Made by a program: the position numbers and the translations under genes. Positions 25,999 to 35,600 of a stretch of 64,000 bases of DNA are shown piece after piece (position 1 is the stretch's first letter; each line of letters starts with the position of its first letter). The notes under the pieces were generated by a model. The model was not told where the DNA came from and did no database searches. It worked only from the letters and a program-made list of their open reading frames with translations. The DNA comes from Alphaproteobacteria bacterium LSUCC0396 (lineage in GTDB: Bacteria; Pseudomonadota; Alphaproteobacteria; Puniceispirillales; Puniceispirillaceae): positions 1,419,001 to 1,483,000 of the forward strand of contig CP166131.1 of assembly GCA_041228345.1 (NCBI GenBank), written 5' to 3'.

Positions 25999-27159
25999 AT
26001 GAAACTGATAAAGGAGCTGGGCGAAGCGCATGATGAGATGATTTCATGGCGGCGCCATTTGCATCAGAATCCCGAGATTGCCTATCAGGAAAAAGACACA
26101 TCCGACTTTGTCGCGGCCAAGCTGGAAAGCTTTGGTGTCGACGTGCATCGCGGGTTTGGTGGCACTGGCCTTGTTGGCGTTATCAAGGGCAAGAATGATG
26201 GCAAATCAATCGGCCTTCGCGCTGATATGGATGCCTTGCCAATGTCTGAGGAAACCAATCTTGCCCATGCCTCACAGCGCCCGGGTGCGATGCACGCTTG
26301 TGGTCATGACGGCCATACAACCATGCTGTTGGGGGCGGCACAGCATCTTGCGAAAACACGCAATTTCAACGGCACGGTTCATTGTATTTTCCAACCCGCC
26401 GAAGAAGGCGGCAATGCTGGTGCCCGATCAATGATCAATGATGGTCTATTCGAGAAATTTGTAATGGATTCGGTCTGGGGGATGCATAACTGGCCGGGGC
26501 TGGAGGTTGGCCGCGCGGTTGCGCATTGCGGTCCGGCAATGGCTGGTGCCGACATTTTTGTGCTGACCATCACCGGCGATGGTGGCCATGCCGCGATGCC
26601 ACATCTGACGCATGACCCGATTGTCGCCGCTGGTATCTGCATAACGGCATTACAAACTCTGATATCGCGCCGGCTCGACCCTTTTGATCAGGCAGTGATT
26701 TCACTGACCAGGCTGGATGCCGGAAGCGCCTATAATGTAATTCCCGGCAGCGCCAAAATTGGCGGCACCCTTCGGACGATGAACGCGGCAACCCGTGAGC
26801 GGATGATTGCCGATATTGAAAATGTTGCGCGTAATGCCGTGGCAACGCTTGGCTGTGACGTTTCGATGGAGTTAAGACCGGGCTATCCACCAACGGTGAA
26901 TCATGAGGCTGATGCGCTTTATGTGCGTGATATTATCACCGATATGCTGGGCCCTGACGGTCTTGAAACCGGCATGACCCCGGTAATGGGCGCCGAGGAT
27001 TTTTCATTTATGCTGGCACAAAAGCCCGGCGCCTACGTCTGGCTTGGCGCCGGTCTTGATAGTTTCAATCTGCATAGTCCGCATTTCGATTTTAACGATG
27101 ATCTGCTGCCAATTGGTGCCAGTCTCTGGGTACATCTTGCCGAACAGAAGCTCGCCTAA
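25999..27159 (+). CDS. M20 amidohydrolase, hippurate hydrolase type
   Basis: Metallo-aminoacylase/carboxypeptidase of 386 residues. MISWRRHLHQNPEIAYQEKDTSDFV, the LRADMDALPMSE metal motif, MHACGHDGHTTMLLGAA and FQPAEEGGNAGARSMINDG define the HipO/IAA-amino-acid hydrolase branch; VMGAEDFSFM near the end carries another metal ligand region. These release free amino acids from N-acyl forms. ATG 25999 has GGGAG six bases upstream, so it is preferred to the TTG at 25966. It is convergent with the AbgB-type gene, ending 29 bases from it. Confidence 0.92.
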   Translation: MKLIKELGEAHDEMISWRRHLHQNPEIAYQEKDTSDFVAAKLESFGVDVHRGFGGTGLVGVIKGKNDGKSIGLRADMDALPMSEETNLAHASQRPGAMHACGHDGHTTMLLGAAQHLAKTRNFNGTVHCIFQPAEEGGNAGARSMINDGLFEKFVMDSVWGMHNWPGLEVGRAVAHCGPAMAGADIFVLTITGDGGHAAMPHLTHDPIVAAGICITALQTLISRRLDPFDQAVISLTRLDAGSAYNVIPGSAKIGGTLRTMNAATRERMIADIENVARNAVATLGCDVSMELRPGYPPTVNHEADALYVRDIITDMLGPDGLETGMTPVMGAEDFSFMLAQKPGAYVWLGAGLDSFNLHSPHFDFNDDLLPIGASLWVHLAEQKLA

Positions 27160-27188
27160 CAAAAATCAGCCACACAAATTCGCGATGC

Positions 27189-28610
27189 CTATTCAGGTCG
27201 CGGTAAAATCGGTGGTTTGACATCCTGCGGAATCGGGCATTGATACGGCGTTCTCGCCTGACGTTCATCATGCACAGTGCGGGCTGCGGCTAGAACATCG
27301 GGGGCTTGCATCAGGGCTGTTGCCGTTGACGCCATCACCTTTGCCGCATGAACCATGCCTTTATGCGCGGCTGGCATTTTTCCTTGGGCGACGGTTTGCC
27401 ATGTATGGAACGGGGTTCCAACTGCACAGGTTGCCACCCGCGCCTGAACCGTTGGAACCACCCAGCTGACATCACCAACATCAGTTGATCCTTCACCGCC
27501 GCTGTTTGACCGATCAAGGGGTGCCACAAAATCGCACATCGCCAGATCGGGGGGCGTCTCGCGGCCGATGCGTTGAAAGCTGGCCGCAATATCGGCACTT
27601 GTTAGGCTTTTACGAATTTCATTGGCAAATTTATCATCTTCGCTATCAAATGGCACTGGCCCAAGCTTGTCAAATTCGCGCTGCATCATCTCTTCTAGCG
27701 GGCGATTGCCAACCAGATTAGACACCCCTGAATAGACCTTGGCCTCGACCGTTGTACCGGTCATCAGCGCCGCACCATCAGCAATTTTACGAACCCGCGC
27801 AACCAGATCACGCAATGTTTCAAGATCACCTGCGCGAACCAGCTGGCGAACCGTTGCCTTTGCCTGAACAACATTGGGCGCGGCGCCGCCAACATCAAGA
27901 TAGGCGTAATGCACCCGGGCCGAATCCGGCATATGCTCACGCATATAATTAACCCCGATATTCATCAACTCGCAGGCATCAAGCGCACTGCGACCAAGAT
28001 GCGGTGCCGCGGCGGCATGTGCCGCCTTGCCGTGGAAGGTGAAGTCTATCCGTGAATTTGCCAGCGAATGACCATGCTGTACCGCATTAAAGGTTGAGGG
28101 GTGCCAAGAAATCGCAGCCGCAACATCATCAAATAATCCATCACGCGCCATATAGGCTTTGGCCGCACCACCTTCTTCGGCAGGACAACCATAATAGCGA
28201 ACCCGCGCTTTGATATTATTTTCGGCAAGCCAGTCCTTAACCGCGGTTGCCGCCAATAGAGCCGCTGCCCCCAAAAGATTGTGACCACAGCCATGACCAT
28301 TGCCGCCAGTCTCTACTGGACTATGTTCGGCGACACCGGGCTGCTGACTTAATCCGGGCAATGCATCAAATTCACCAAGAATTGCAATGATGGGGCCTTC
28401 GGTTCCGGCCTCGCCCATCACCGCGGTTGGCATGCCGCAAATGCCCTCTGTAACAGTAAACCCCTCTGCCTGCAGCGCCGCCACATGTTCGGCCACTGAT
28501 GCATATTCATTGTAAAGCGTTTCAGGTGTCTCAAAAACACGGTCAGAAAGAGCGATAAAATCTGCTTTCTTCGCATCGACAAAATTCCAAATTTGCTCTT
28601 CGTTTAGCAT
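27189..28610 (-). CDS. M20 amidohydrolase, AbgB-like (p-aminobenzoyl-glutamate hydrolase subunit B type)
   Basis: A 473-residue member of the large AbgB branch. Motifs are ILGEFDALPGLSQQPGVAEHSP, HGCGHNLLGAAALLAA, YYGCPAEEGGAAKAYMARDG, the AAISWHPSTFN segment and KAAHAAAAPHLGRSALDA. AbgB cleaves p-aminobenzoyl-glutamate together with AbgA; no abgA partner with the right branch motifs is adjacent, but the HipO-type enzyme next door could take that role. Relatives act on many N-acyl amino acids or on other aromatic amides. AAGGGG about 9 bases before the ATG supports the start. Confidence 0.88.
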   Translation of the reverse strand: MLNEEQIWNFVDAKKADFIALSDRVFETPETLYNEYASVAEHVAALQAEGFTVTEGICGMPTAVMGEAGTEGPIIAILGEFDALPGLSQQPGVAEHSPVETGGNGHGCGHNLLGAAALLAATAVKDWLAENNIKARVRYYGCPAEEGGAAKAYMARDGLFDDVAAAISWHPSTFNAVQHGHSLANSRIDFTFHGKAAHAAAAPHLGRSALDACELMNIGVNYMREHMPDSARVHYAYLDVGGAAPNVVQAKATVRQLVRAGDLETLRDLVARVRKIADGAALMTGTTVEAKVYSGVSNLVGNRPLEEMMQREFDKLGPVPFDSEDDKFANEIRKSLTSADIAASFQRIGRETPPDLAMCDFVAPLDRSNSGGEGSTDVGDVSWVVPTVQARVATCAVGTPFHTWQTVAQGKMPAAHKGMVHAAKVMASTATALMQAPDVLAAARTVHDERQARTPYQCPIPQDVKPPILPRPE

Positions 28611-28963
28611 GATGAATTTCCCCTTATTTTGGCGTCATCCAGCCAATGTGGCATCGGCAGTCAACAGCATAAATTAAATGGTAAAATTATCCCGCTGACA
28701 AACCCTAAAACAACTGGGAGGTACGATTTTTTAGCAATAGATACGGTAATAAATGACCGCTCGTTTGACTGGCCATTTGACTGGCCATTTAACTGGCCGT
28801 TTGACTGGCCCTTTGATCGGCCATTTGACCGCAAAACCGCGGTCAGAGGTTGCATATTGCAGACACGCCAAACCGGTACCTGTTTGCAAGATAATCCAAC
28901 AAGCCTTTCGGTGACGCAGATGAATGGGTTGTCACGCCGTGCCTAGGCGTGCCACCACCGCTG
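28611..28963. other. 353-base stretch without a gene, containing a minisatellite
   Basis: It lies upstream of the AbgB-like gene and downstream of the GGT-family gene, both on the minus strand. It holds the 12-bp tandem repeat (28763-28834) and a small hairpin TGACCGC-AAAACC-GCGGTCA at 28827-28846. An open frame through the repeat (WPFD repeated) lacks a start and ribosome site and is not called. The minus-strand promoter for the AbgB-like gene must be here, but I cannot place it. Confidence 0.5.
28763..28834. repeat. 12-bp tandem repeat, six units
   Basis: Units are GTTTGACTGGCC, ATTTGACTGGCC, ATTTAACTGGCC, GTTTGACTGGCC, CTTTGATCGGCC and ATTTGACCGCAA. The first four are nearly identical, the last two degenerate. 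Each contains a GGCC core. The repeat stands in a gene-free gap and its length of 12 keeps any frame open, which explains the spurious ORFs on both strands. Confidence 0.9.
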
Positions 28964-30559
28964 TTAATAGCCGATTGCACACCCATCTTTGCGCGGATCA
29001 GACCCGGCATGAAGCAGGTTGGTTTCCCAATCAATAAAGATCGCCTGTGATCCGCCAATCGGCTTTACCGCTGGCTGGATATTATGACCAAGCGCCCGTA
29101 AACCGTCACGCAACTCATCACTGATCGGCTCTTCAACTTCGACGACATCACTGAACGGGTCCGGCATAAAGCGCGGCATATCCTGCGCCTCTTGAATATC
29201 CATGCCATAATCAAACAGGCGGGTCAGAAACTGCATATGTCCAAAGGCCTGATATTCGCCGCCCATCACACCAAATGACATAACAGTCTTGCCATCTTTG
29301 GTCGCCATGCCCGGGATAATCGTATGAAGTGGCCGCTTGCCGGGCTCGATACAGTTCGGATGGCCAGGCTTTACAACAAATCCCTGACCGCGGTTTTGCA
29401 GAATAATGCCAGATTTTGGCGCAACATACCCAGCCCCGAAATTATGAAACACCGTGTTGATCAGGCTGCACGCGTTACGATCCTTATCAATGACCGAAAT
29501 ATAGACTGTGCTTTTGTGCCTCGGCAGCGTGGTTTCCGGCAAATCTTTAAGCGCCTTTTCCGGGTTAATCTGCGCCCGGATCGCCGCCGCATGTTCGGCG
29601 CTTAACAAATCATCAACTGGCACCTCGGCAAATGCGGGATCAGCCAGATAAAGCGAGCGATCGCGGTAAGCAAGACGCCCCGCTTCGATCTCATGGTGGA
29701 TTCGCTCAAGCGAAATAGGATGATCACCAAACTTGTCAACTTCGGACATGATGTTCAGCAGCAATAGCGCAATGACCCCCTGACCATTTGGCGGACATTC
29801 CCAAATATCATAGCCTCTGAAATTGGTTTTGATCGGGGTCACATATTCAGCAATGGCCGCATCAAAATCAGCCGCGCAATGCACGCCGCCAAGAGATTGC
29901 AATTTGCCAAGAATATCCTCGGCAACCCAGCCCTTGTAAAATCCGTCACGTCCATTTTTGGCAATTTCTTCTAATGCCTTTGCCAGATTCGGATTTGCAA
30001 ACCGGTCACCCATTTTATAATTTTCACCATCGCGAAGATAAAGCGCGCTGCAATCAGGATCTCCTTTGATCAGCTTAGCACTGGCCTTGAAATCAGCCGC
30101 AACGCGCGAACCAATGGCAAATCCATCGCGCGCATATTTAATCGCCGGCTGCAACAGATCGCCAAGCGGAGTTGACCCGTAATCACGATTTAGCTGAACC
30201 CAAGCATCGACCGCAGTTGGCACGGTAACCGCATGAGGTGATTGCTGTGGAATTTCATGGATGCCCTGACTGATCAGCCATTCGGCGCTTAGCCCTGATG
30301 GGGCACGGCCAGATCCGTTCATCGCAATTACCTTGTCACTACCACCTTGCGAATAAAGACAAAAGCAATCACCGCCAATGCCGGTTGACTCAGGCTCGAC
30401 AACGGCCTGAACTGCGCAGGCAGCAAGCGCTGCATCCATTGCATTGCCGCCATTTTGCAAAACATTAACTGCGGCTTGTGTTGACAGCGGATGTGATGTG
30501 CTTGCCATACCTTCAGGGGCAAGAACCGGTGACCGGCCCGGACGTTGTAAGCTGCGCAT
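28964..30559 (-). CDS. gamma-glutamyltransferase-family Ntn-hydrolase
   Basis: A 531-residue proenzyme expected to self-cleave into large and small subunits. Evidence: ASTSHPLSTQAAVNVLQNGGNAMDAALAACAVQAVVEPESTGIGGDCF at the N-terminus and the cleavage site KSTVYISVIDKDRNACSLINTVF, where the Thr before VY is the predicted nucleophile. Classic GGT has TTHYSVVD there; the TVY form is found in the YwrD/HpxW-like group, whose members include an oxamate amidohydrolase. No signal peptide is seen, so it is probably cytoplasmic. AGAGGG before the ATG fits. Neighbouring amidohydrolases support an amide or gamma-glutamyl substrate, unidentified. Confidence 0.88.
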   Translation of the reverse strand: MRSLQRPGRSPVLAPEGMASTSHPLSTQAAVNVLQNGGNAMDAALAACAVQAVVEPESTGIGGDCFCLYSQGGSDKVIAMNGSGRAPSGLSAEWLISQGIHEIPQQSPHAVTVPTAVDAWVQLNRDYGSTPLGDLLQPAIKYARDGFAIGSRVAADFKASAKLIKGDPDCSALYLRDGENYKMGDRFANPNLAKALEEIAKNGRDGFYKGWVAEDILGKLQSLGGVHCAADFDAAIAEYVTPIKTNFRGYDIWECPPNGQGVIALLLLNIMSEVDKFGDHPISLERIHHEIEAGRLAYRDRSLYLADPAFAEVPVDDLLSAEHAAAIRAQINPEKALKDLPETTLPRHKSTVYISVIDKDRNACSLINTVFHNFGAGYVAPKSGIILQNRGQGFVVKPGHPNCIEPGKRPLHTIIPGMATKDGKTVMSFGVMGGEYQAFGHMQFLTRLFDYGMDIQEAQDMPRFMPDPFSDVVEVEEPISDELRDGLRALGHNIQPAVKPIGGSQAIFIDWETNLLHAGSDPRKDGCAIGY

Positions 30560-30690
30560 AAGAGATCCCTCTGACTGGATTGAAGATAATGACGTGAGCG
30601 TAAAATTAGCTATGGGTTAAGACATAACGCAAGTTGGACAATCCTCGCAACCTAATCTTCTAGGCACATAGATACTGTCAACCGCTTATG

Positions 30691-32319
30691 TCAGATGCTG
30701 GCAAGCGGCGGTTTTCCAAGCACAAGGTCGGCGCCCTTTTCGGCAATCATCAAAACGCCTGCATTCAGATTTGCCGACAGCATTGTTGGCATGATCGAGG
30801 CATCAATAACGCGCAGGTTTTGTATCCCATGAACCCGTAATTGGTCATCAACAACAGCCGTTGGATCTGTTGCAGGTGCCATTCGGCAAGTGCCCATCAG
30901 ATGATAAACCGTCGTGCTACGCTGGCGGGCAACATCCAGCAATTCATCGTCGCTTTGGACATGCGCGCCAGGATAACCCTCATAATCAAAATAAGGCGCA
31001 AGCGGTGTTGTGTTCATCAGCCGGCGGCTCAGCTTTATTCCGGCAAGAAGCACCCGCCGGTCTTCTTCATGCGCCAGATAATTCGGCTGAATTAGCGGCT
31101 TGTCGAACGGGTCACTGGTTTTTGCCCGCACATAACCGAGACTTTCGGGGCGTTGCTGCCAGGTTGCAAGGGTAAATCCAGGCTCATCTTCAAGCCATGC
31201 CTGCAACCCTTCTCTATAACTAGCAGGGGTAAAGCTAACCTGAAGATCGGCGTTGCGCACTGTCTCATCAGAGTGCCAGAAACAATATACAAGCGTTGGC
31301 CCCAGCTCGAGAATCGAGCGCCGCCCCAAGAAATATTTGGCAATTTCACCAACCAGTTTTGGCCCACGGGCAAGCTCGTTAATTGTCCTAACATTCTTTG
31401 CCCGTGCGGTCAGGCGTGTCCCGTAATGATCACGCAGATTTTCGCCAACACCGGGCAGATCATGCTTTACCTCAATACCAAGACCCTGCAGCAGCCCCGC
31501 CGGGCCAATTCCCGATAATTGCAGCAATTGAGGTGAATTGATGGTGCCGCCTGCGACAATAACTTCACGCGCCGCATACACGTCTTGCAGGTGGCCGTTC
31601 ACACCGCCACGACGAAAGGAAACGCCGGTGGCGCGTTTGCCATCAAGGTGGATTCTCGTCGCATGGGCGTTGGTGATGATGCGAAGATTTGCGCGTTTGC
31701 GCGCCGGTTTCAGAAATGCGCGCGCGGCGCTCATCCTCAATTTACCCGTTGAGGTGCGCTGAACATAGGACGTGCCTTCTTGATAGGCACCATTATAATC
31801 GGGGTTGCGCGGAATGCCGATGCTTTCAGCACCCTCGATAAAGGCCTCACAAAGCGGATCACGCCACGCCAGATTGGTGATGGTCATTTCACCATTTTGG
31901 CCACGATAGCTGGCATCAACACTATCTTCATGCCGCTCATAACGACGAAAATAAGGAAGCACATCATCATATGACCAGCCGCGATTGCCCTTTTGCGCCC
32001 AGACGTCAAAATCCATTTTCTGACCACGATTAAAAATCAGCCCATTGATCGAGCTTGATCCACCAAGCACCTTGCCCCGTGGCATCGGAATGGTACGGCC
32101 ATTTGTGCCGGCGCTCGCTTCGCTCTGATACATCCAATTAACCGAAGGATTGACCAGCGTTTTGATAAAGCCTGCTGGAATATGGATCATTGGATTCCAG
32201 TCCGGCGGGCCAGCCTCAAGCAGACAAACCGAATAGGTGCCACACGCAGTAAGTCGATTGGCCAGAACACATCCAGCGGTGCCCGCACCAACAATCACAT
32301 AATCAAACTGGTCTGCCAT
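30691..32319 (-). CDS. GMC-family FAD oxidoreductase (choline dehydrogenase-like)
   Basis: Flavoprotein alcohol dehydrogenase of 542 residues. FDYVIVGAGTAGCVLANRLTA binds ADP; signature 1 is GKVLGGSSSINGLIFNRGQ and signature 2 is GGTINSPQLLQLSGIGP. The active-site His lies in STTVYHLMGTCRMA, and VIDASIMPTMLSANLNAGVLMIAEKGAD closes the FAD domain. BetA-type enzymes oxidise choline, but many close relatives act on other alcohols, and no betB or betaine transporter is adjacent. A general GMC call is safer. Same strand as the GGT-family gene, 131 bases upstream of it. Confidence 0.9.
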   Translation of the reverse strand: MADQFDYVIVGAGTAGCVLANRLTACGTYSVCLLEAGPPDWNPMIHIPAGFIKTLVNPSVNWMYQSEASAGTNGRTIPMPRGKVLGGSSSINGLIFNRGQKMDFDVWAQKGNRGWSYDDVLPYFRRYERHEDSVDASYRGQNGEMTITNLAWRDPLCEAFIEGAESIGIPRNPDYNGAYQEGTSYVQRTSTGKLRMSAARAFLKPARKRANLRIITNAHATRIHLDGKRATGVSFRRGGVNGHLQDVYAAREVIVAGGTINSPQLLQLSGIGPAGLLQGLGIEVKHDLPGVGENLRDHYGTRLTARAKNVRTINELARGPKLVGEIAKYFLGRRSILELGPTLVYCFWHSDETVRNADLQVSFTPASYREGLQAWLEDEPGFTLATWQQRPESLGYVRAKTSDPFDKPLIQPNYLAHEEDRRVLLAGIKLSRRLMNTTPLAPYFDYEGYPGAHVQSDDELLDVARQRSTTVYHLMGTCRMAPATDPTAVVDDQLRVHGIQNLRVIDASIMPTMLSANLNAGVLMIAEKGADLVLGKPPLASI

Positions 32320-32386
32320 CTTTTGTCTCTTAGCCTCTAAAATTCTTTAGCCATCGCCAACCATATTGGCCAATCTAGAGTGACTT

Positions 32387-32460
32387 GCCAAATAAATCCT
32401 TAGGCCAAATAAATCCTTAGGCCAAATAAATCCTTAGGCCAAGTAAATCTAAAGACCAAG
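32387..32460. repeat. 17-bp tandem repeat, three perfect units plus degenerate copies
   Basis: GCCAAATAAATCCTTAG repeats exactly at 32387-32403, 32404-32420 and 32421-32437, followed by GCCAAGTAAATCTAAAG and a fading partial unit. It occupies the divergent gap between the GMC oxidoreductase and indolepyruvate oxidoreductase genes, so it could affect either promoter. Exact copies imply recent amplification. Confidence 0.92.
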
Positions 32461-32617
32461 CAAGTTTGAAAATCACCATAAGCACTTGTTGGATAGACGG
32501 GTCTGGCGCGATAACAAAAATCACGCTGTTACAAGAACATCTTTTTCCCGGCACAATTTCTGTGGTTAACTAAACCTGATAGATATATCGGTCGCCATGG
32601 TGGCCAAAGGGTGTTTT

Positions 32618-35600
32618 ATGGACGAGATACAGCTGCGCGATTGCTATCAAAAGCGTCACGGCCCGGCCTATATGACCGGGACGCAGGCACTGGTTCGGCT
32701 GCTTCTCGAACAGGCGCGTCTTGACCGCGAACAGGGCATCAACAGCCGTGGTCTGGTTAGCGGTTATCCGGGATCACCCCTTGGCGGGCTTGATCTTGAA
32801 TTAAACCGCAATCTTGATCTTCTCGCCGCTGAAGGAGTGGTTTTCCAACCTGCAATCAATGAAGAGCTGGCAGCAACTGCAATCTGGGGCGCACAGCATA
32901 TTCATCTTTATGACCAGCCAGACATTGATGGCGTGTTTGGCCTTTGGTATGGCAAGGGCCCGGGGCTGGATCGTGCGCTAGACGCCATCCGCCATGCCAA
33001 TATGGGAGGGGTTTCCAAATTTGGCGGAATGGTGCTGGCGGTTGGCGATGATGCCACCGGCAAATCATCGACACTTGCCTATCAGTCGGAACAGACCCTG
33101 ATTGCCGCAGGTGTTCCCTTTTTCTATCCGCGCTCACTGCATGATATTATTCCAATGGGGCTTATGGCTTTTGCCTTATCACGGCAGGCGGGGTGTTGTG
33201 TTGGCATGAAGATCGTTGTCGATACCGCCGATACCAGCGGCATTGTTGACCTTGATAATATTCACCCCGACATCATCGCGGGCAATGAAAACGGCCCGGT
33301 TCATATCGGCCGGCATGACCCGGCATTATTGCGCGAAGACCGGCTGTTTAATTTGCGGCTTCCCGCAGTGCGCGCCTTTCAACATACCCAGCAGATTAAC
33401 GCGCCAATCCTGCCACAACCGGCCAATGGCAAGCTTGGAATTATCGCTGTTGGCAAAGCCCTTTATGAAGTGAATGACGCGCTGATTAGTCTTGGTATCA
33501 AAGATCGGGTAGCGGCAGGCATTGGGCTTTTTTCTGTCGTGATGCCATGGCCGGTTAATGCCGATGGCCTTGCCGATTTTGCCAAGAATTTTGACGAAGT
33601 GATGGTGGTCGAAGAAAAGCGGCCAATCGTCGAAGAACAACTAGCCCGTGCCGTTGTCAATTTACCAGCGCGCGCTGTCATCACCGGTAAAATGGCGCCT
33701 GACGGATCGCCGCTTTTGCCAGAAACTGGCGAGATAACCCACGCGATTTTAATGACGGCAATAACCAAGCGTGCCAACGCACATGATATTGCGATACGCG
33801 CTGTTCCAGCCGTAATCACCGCACAGACGCTGCCGCATATTGCCAACCGCACCCCATGGTATTGCGCGGGGTGCCCGCATAATTCCAGCACAAAACTTCC
33901 CGATGGGGAAATTGTCGGGATGGGTATCGGCTGTCACTCGATCAGCGGGTTTCTGACGCCTGACGAGATTACTAATTTCACCCAGATGGGCGGTGAAGGT
34001 GCTTTCTGGATTGGCCGTGCGCCATTTTCCAGCCAAACACATAGTTTCCAGAATATTGGCGATGGTACCTATGCGCATTCGGGCTATCTTGGTATTCGCG
34101 CGGCGGTTGCTGCCGGGGTCAATATGACCTTCAAGATACTCTATAATGGTGCAGTTGCCATGACCGGCGGCCAGTCTATTGAGGGCGGCCAAACACCATG
34201 GGTTATGTCGCGCCAGCTCGCGGCTGAAGGCATCGTCAAGATTGCGATTGTCAGCGATGCACCAGAAACCCTGATGGCCGGAGCCAAATGGGCAAGCAAT
34301 TGCCACTTTTATCACCGCGACGATATTGTCAAGCTGCAGCAGGAACTGAAATCTATCACCGGCGTCACGGCAATCATCTATGTGCAGGATTGCGCCACCG
34401 AATTACGCCGCAAACGAAAACGCGGGCTGATTGCCGATAAGCCTGAAACCATCGTGATTAATGAAGCGGTTTGCGAAGGGTGTGGCGATTGCGCCGTTAA
34501 ATCAAATTGTGTAGCGGTCAAACCGGTTATGCGCCCCGAAGGCGAAAAACGCATGATTGATCAAAGCCTGTGCAATAAGGATATGTCCTGCCTCACCGGA
34601 TTTTGCCCCAGCTTTGTGACGCTGAAAGGCGGAAACACGGCATCCAAAGCCCCGCCTGCCACACGGCCAGCATTTCCTGCTGACATTAAATTGCCAGCCC
34701 CGACACCGGTGCGCGATGGTATCTTTAATATTTTTGTTGCTGGTATTGGCGGTACCGGCGTTTCAACATTGGCGGGTATTCTGATTATGGCGGCGCGCGT
34801 CGACGGCATTGCCGGAACCGCAGTTAATCAAACTGGCCTATCGCAGAAAAATGGCGGCGTGACCAGCCAGATCAGGCTTGCCAAGGGCGCATCTCTTGCC
34901 GGACATATGGTGCGGCTACCAACGCATGAGGCCGATTTACTGATTGGCTGTGATGCGGTGGTAGCTGCAAATGATATGGTTCTTGGCCTGCTGAACAAAA
35001 CCACAAGCAGCGCCATCATCAATGACAATATCGATCCGGTTGGCGTTGCCGGTGTCGGCATCGGCAGTGTCGTGGATATGCCGGTTGTTATGACCCGCCT
35101 TGGGGCGGCGATGGATAAGGCGCGTATCACAAGATTTGCCATTTCATCACTGGCTAACCAGATTTTAGGAAGCACCACTTCAAGCACCATCATCATGCTT
35201 GGCTGGGCAGTTCAAAAAGGTTTGATTCCCATTGGCGTTGAGGCAGTTGAGGCAGCATTACGGCTTAATGGCACATCAGTTGATGATAATCTTGCCGCTT
35301 TAAAATGGGGCCGATTACTGGCTCATGCACCCGATCAGCTATTGGCCTTGCTAGCTGCCAAGGCCGCGCCGAAAAATCAGGATCTATTGCACGACCCAGC
35401 CGCGGCGATTGCGTATTTTGCCGCGCAATTAACAGCCTATCAAAACACCGCCTATGCAGCCCGTTTCACAACTGAGATAAATCGCTTTATCGACCGGTTA
35501 ACCGCCGCCAAGGTTCCAACAGATGCAATTGGCATCAGCGCCGCTAGGGTGCTATTCCGTGCCATGGCAATCAAGGATGAATACGAGGTTGCACGCCAAT

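Noticed and set aside
28763-28834. Possible CRISPR-like array
   Set aside because: Units are 12 bp and contiguous without spacers; no cas genes in the window.
28629-28946. 105-codon open frame with repeated WPFD residues
   Set aside because: It is produced by a 12-bp tandem repeat (multiple of three, open on both strands), has only a TTG start and no ribosome site.
33749-34315. 188-codon antisense frame in the indolepyruvate oxidoreductase gene
   Set aside because: Antisense to a strongly conserved coding region, no ribosome site or recognisable domain.
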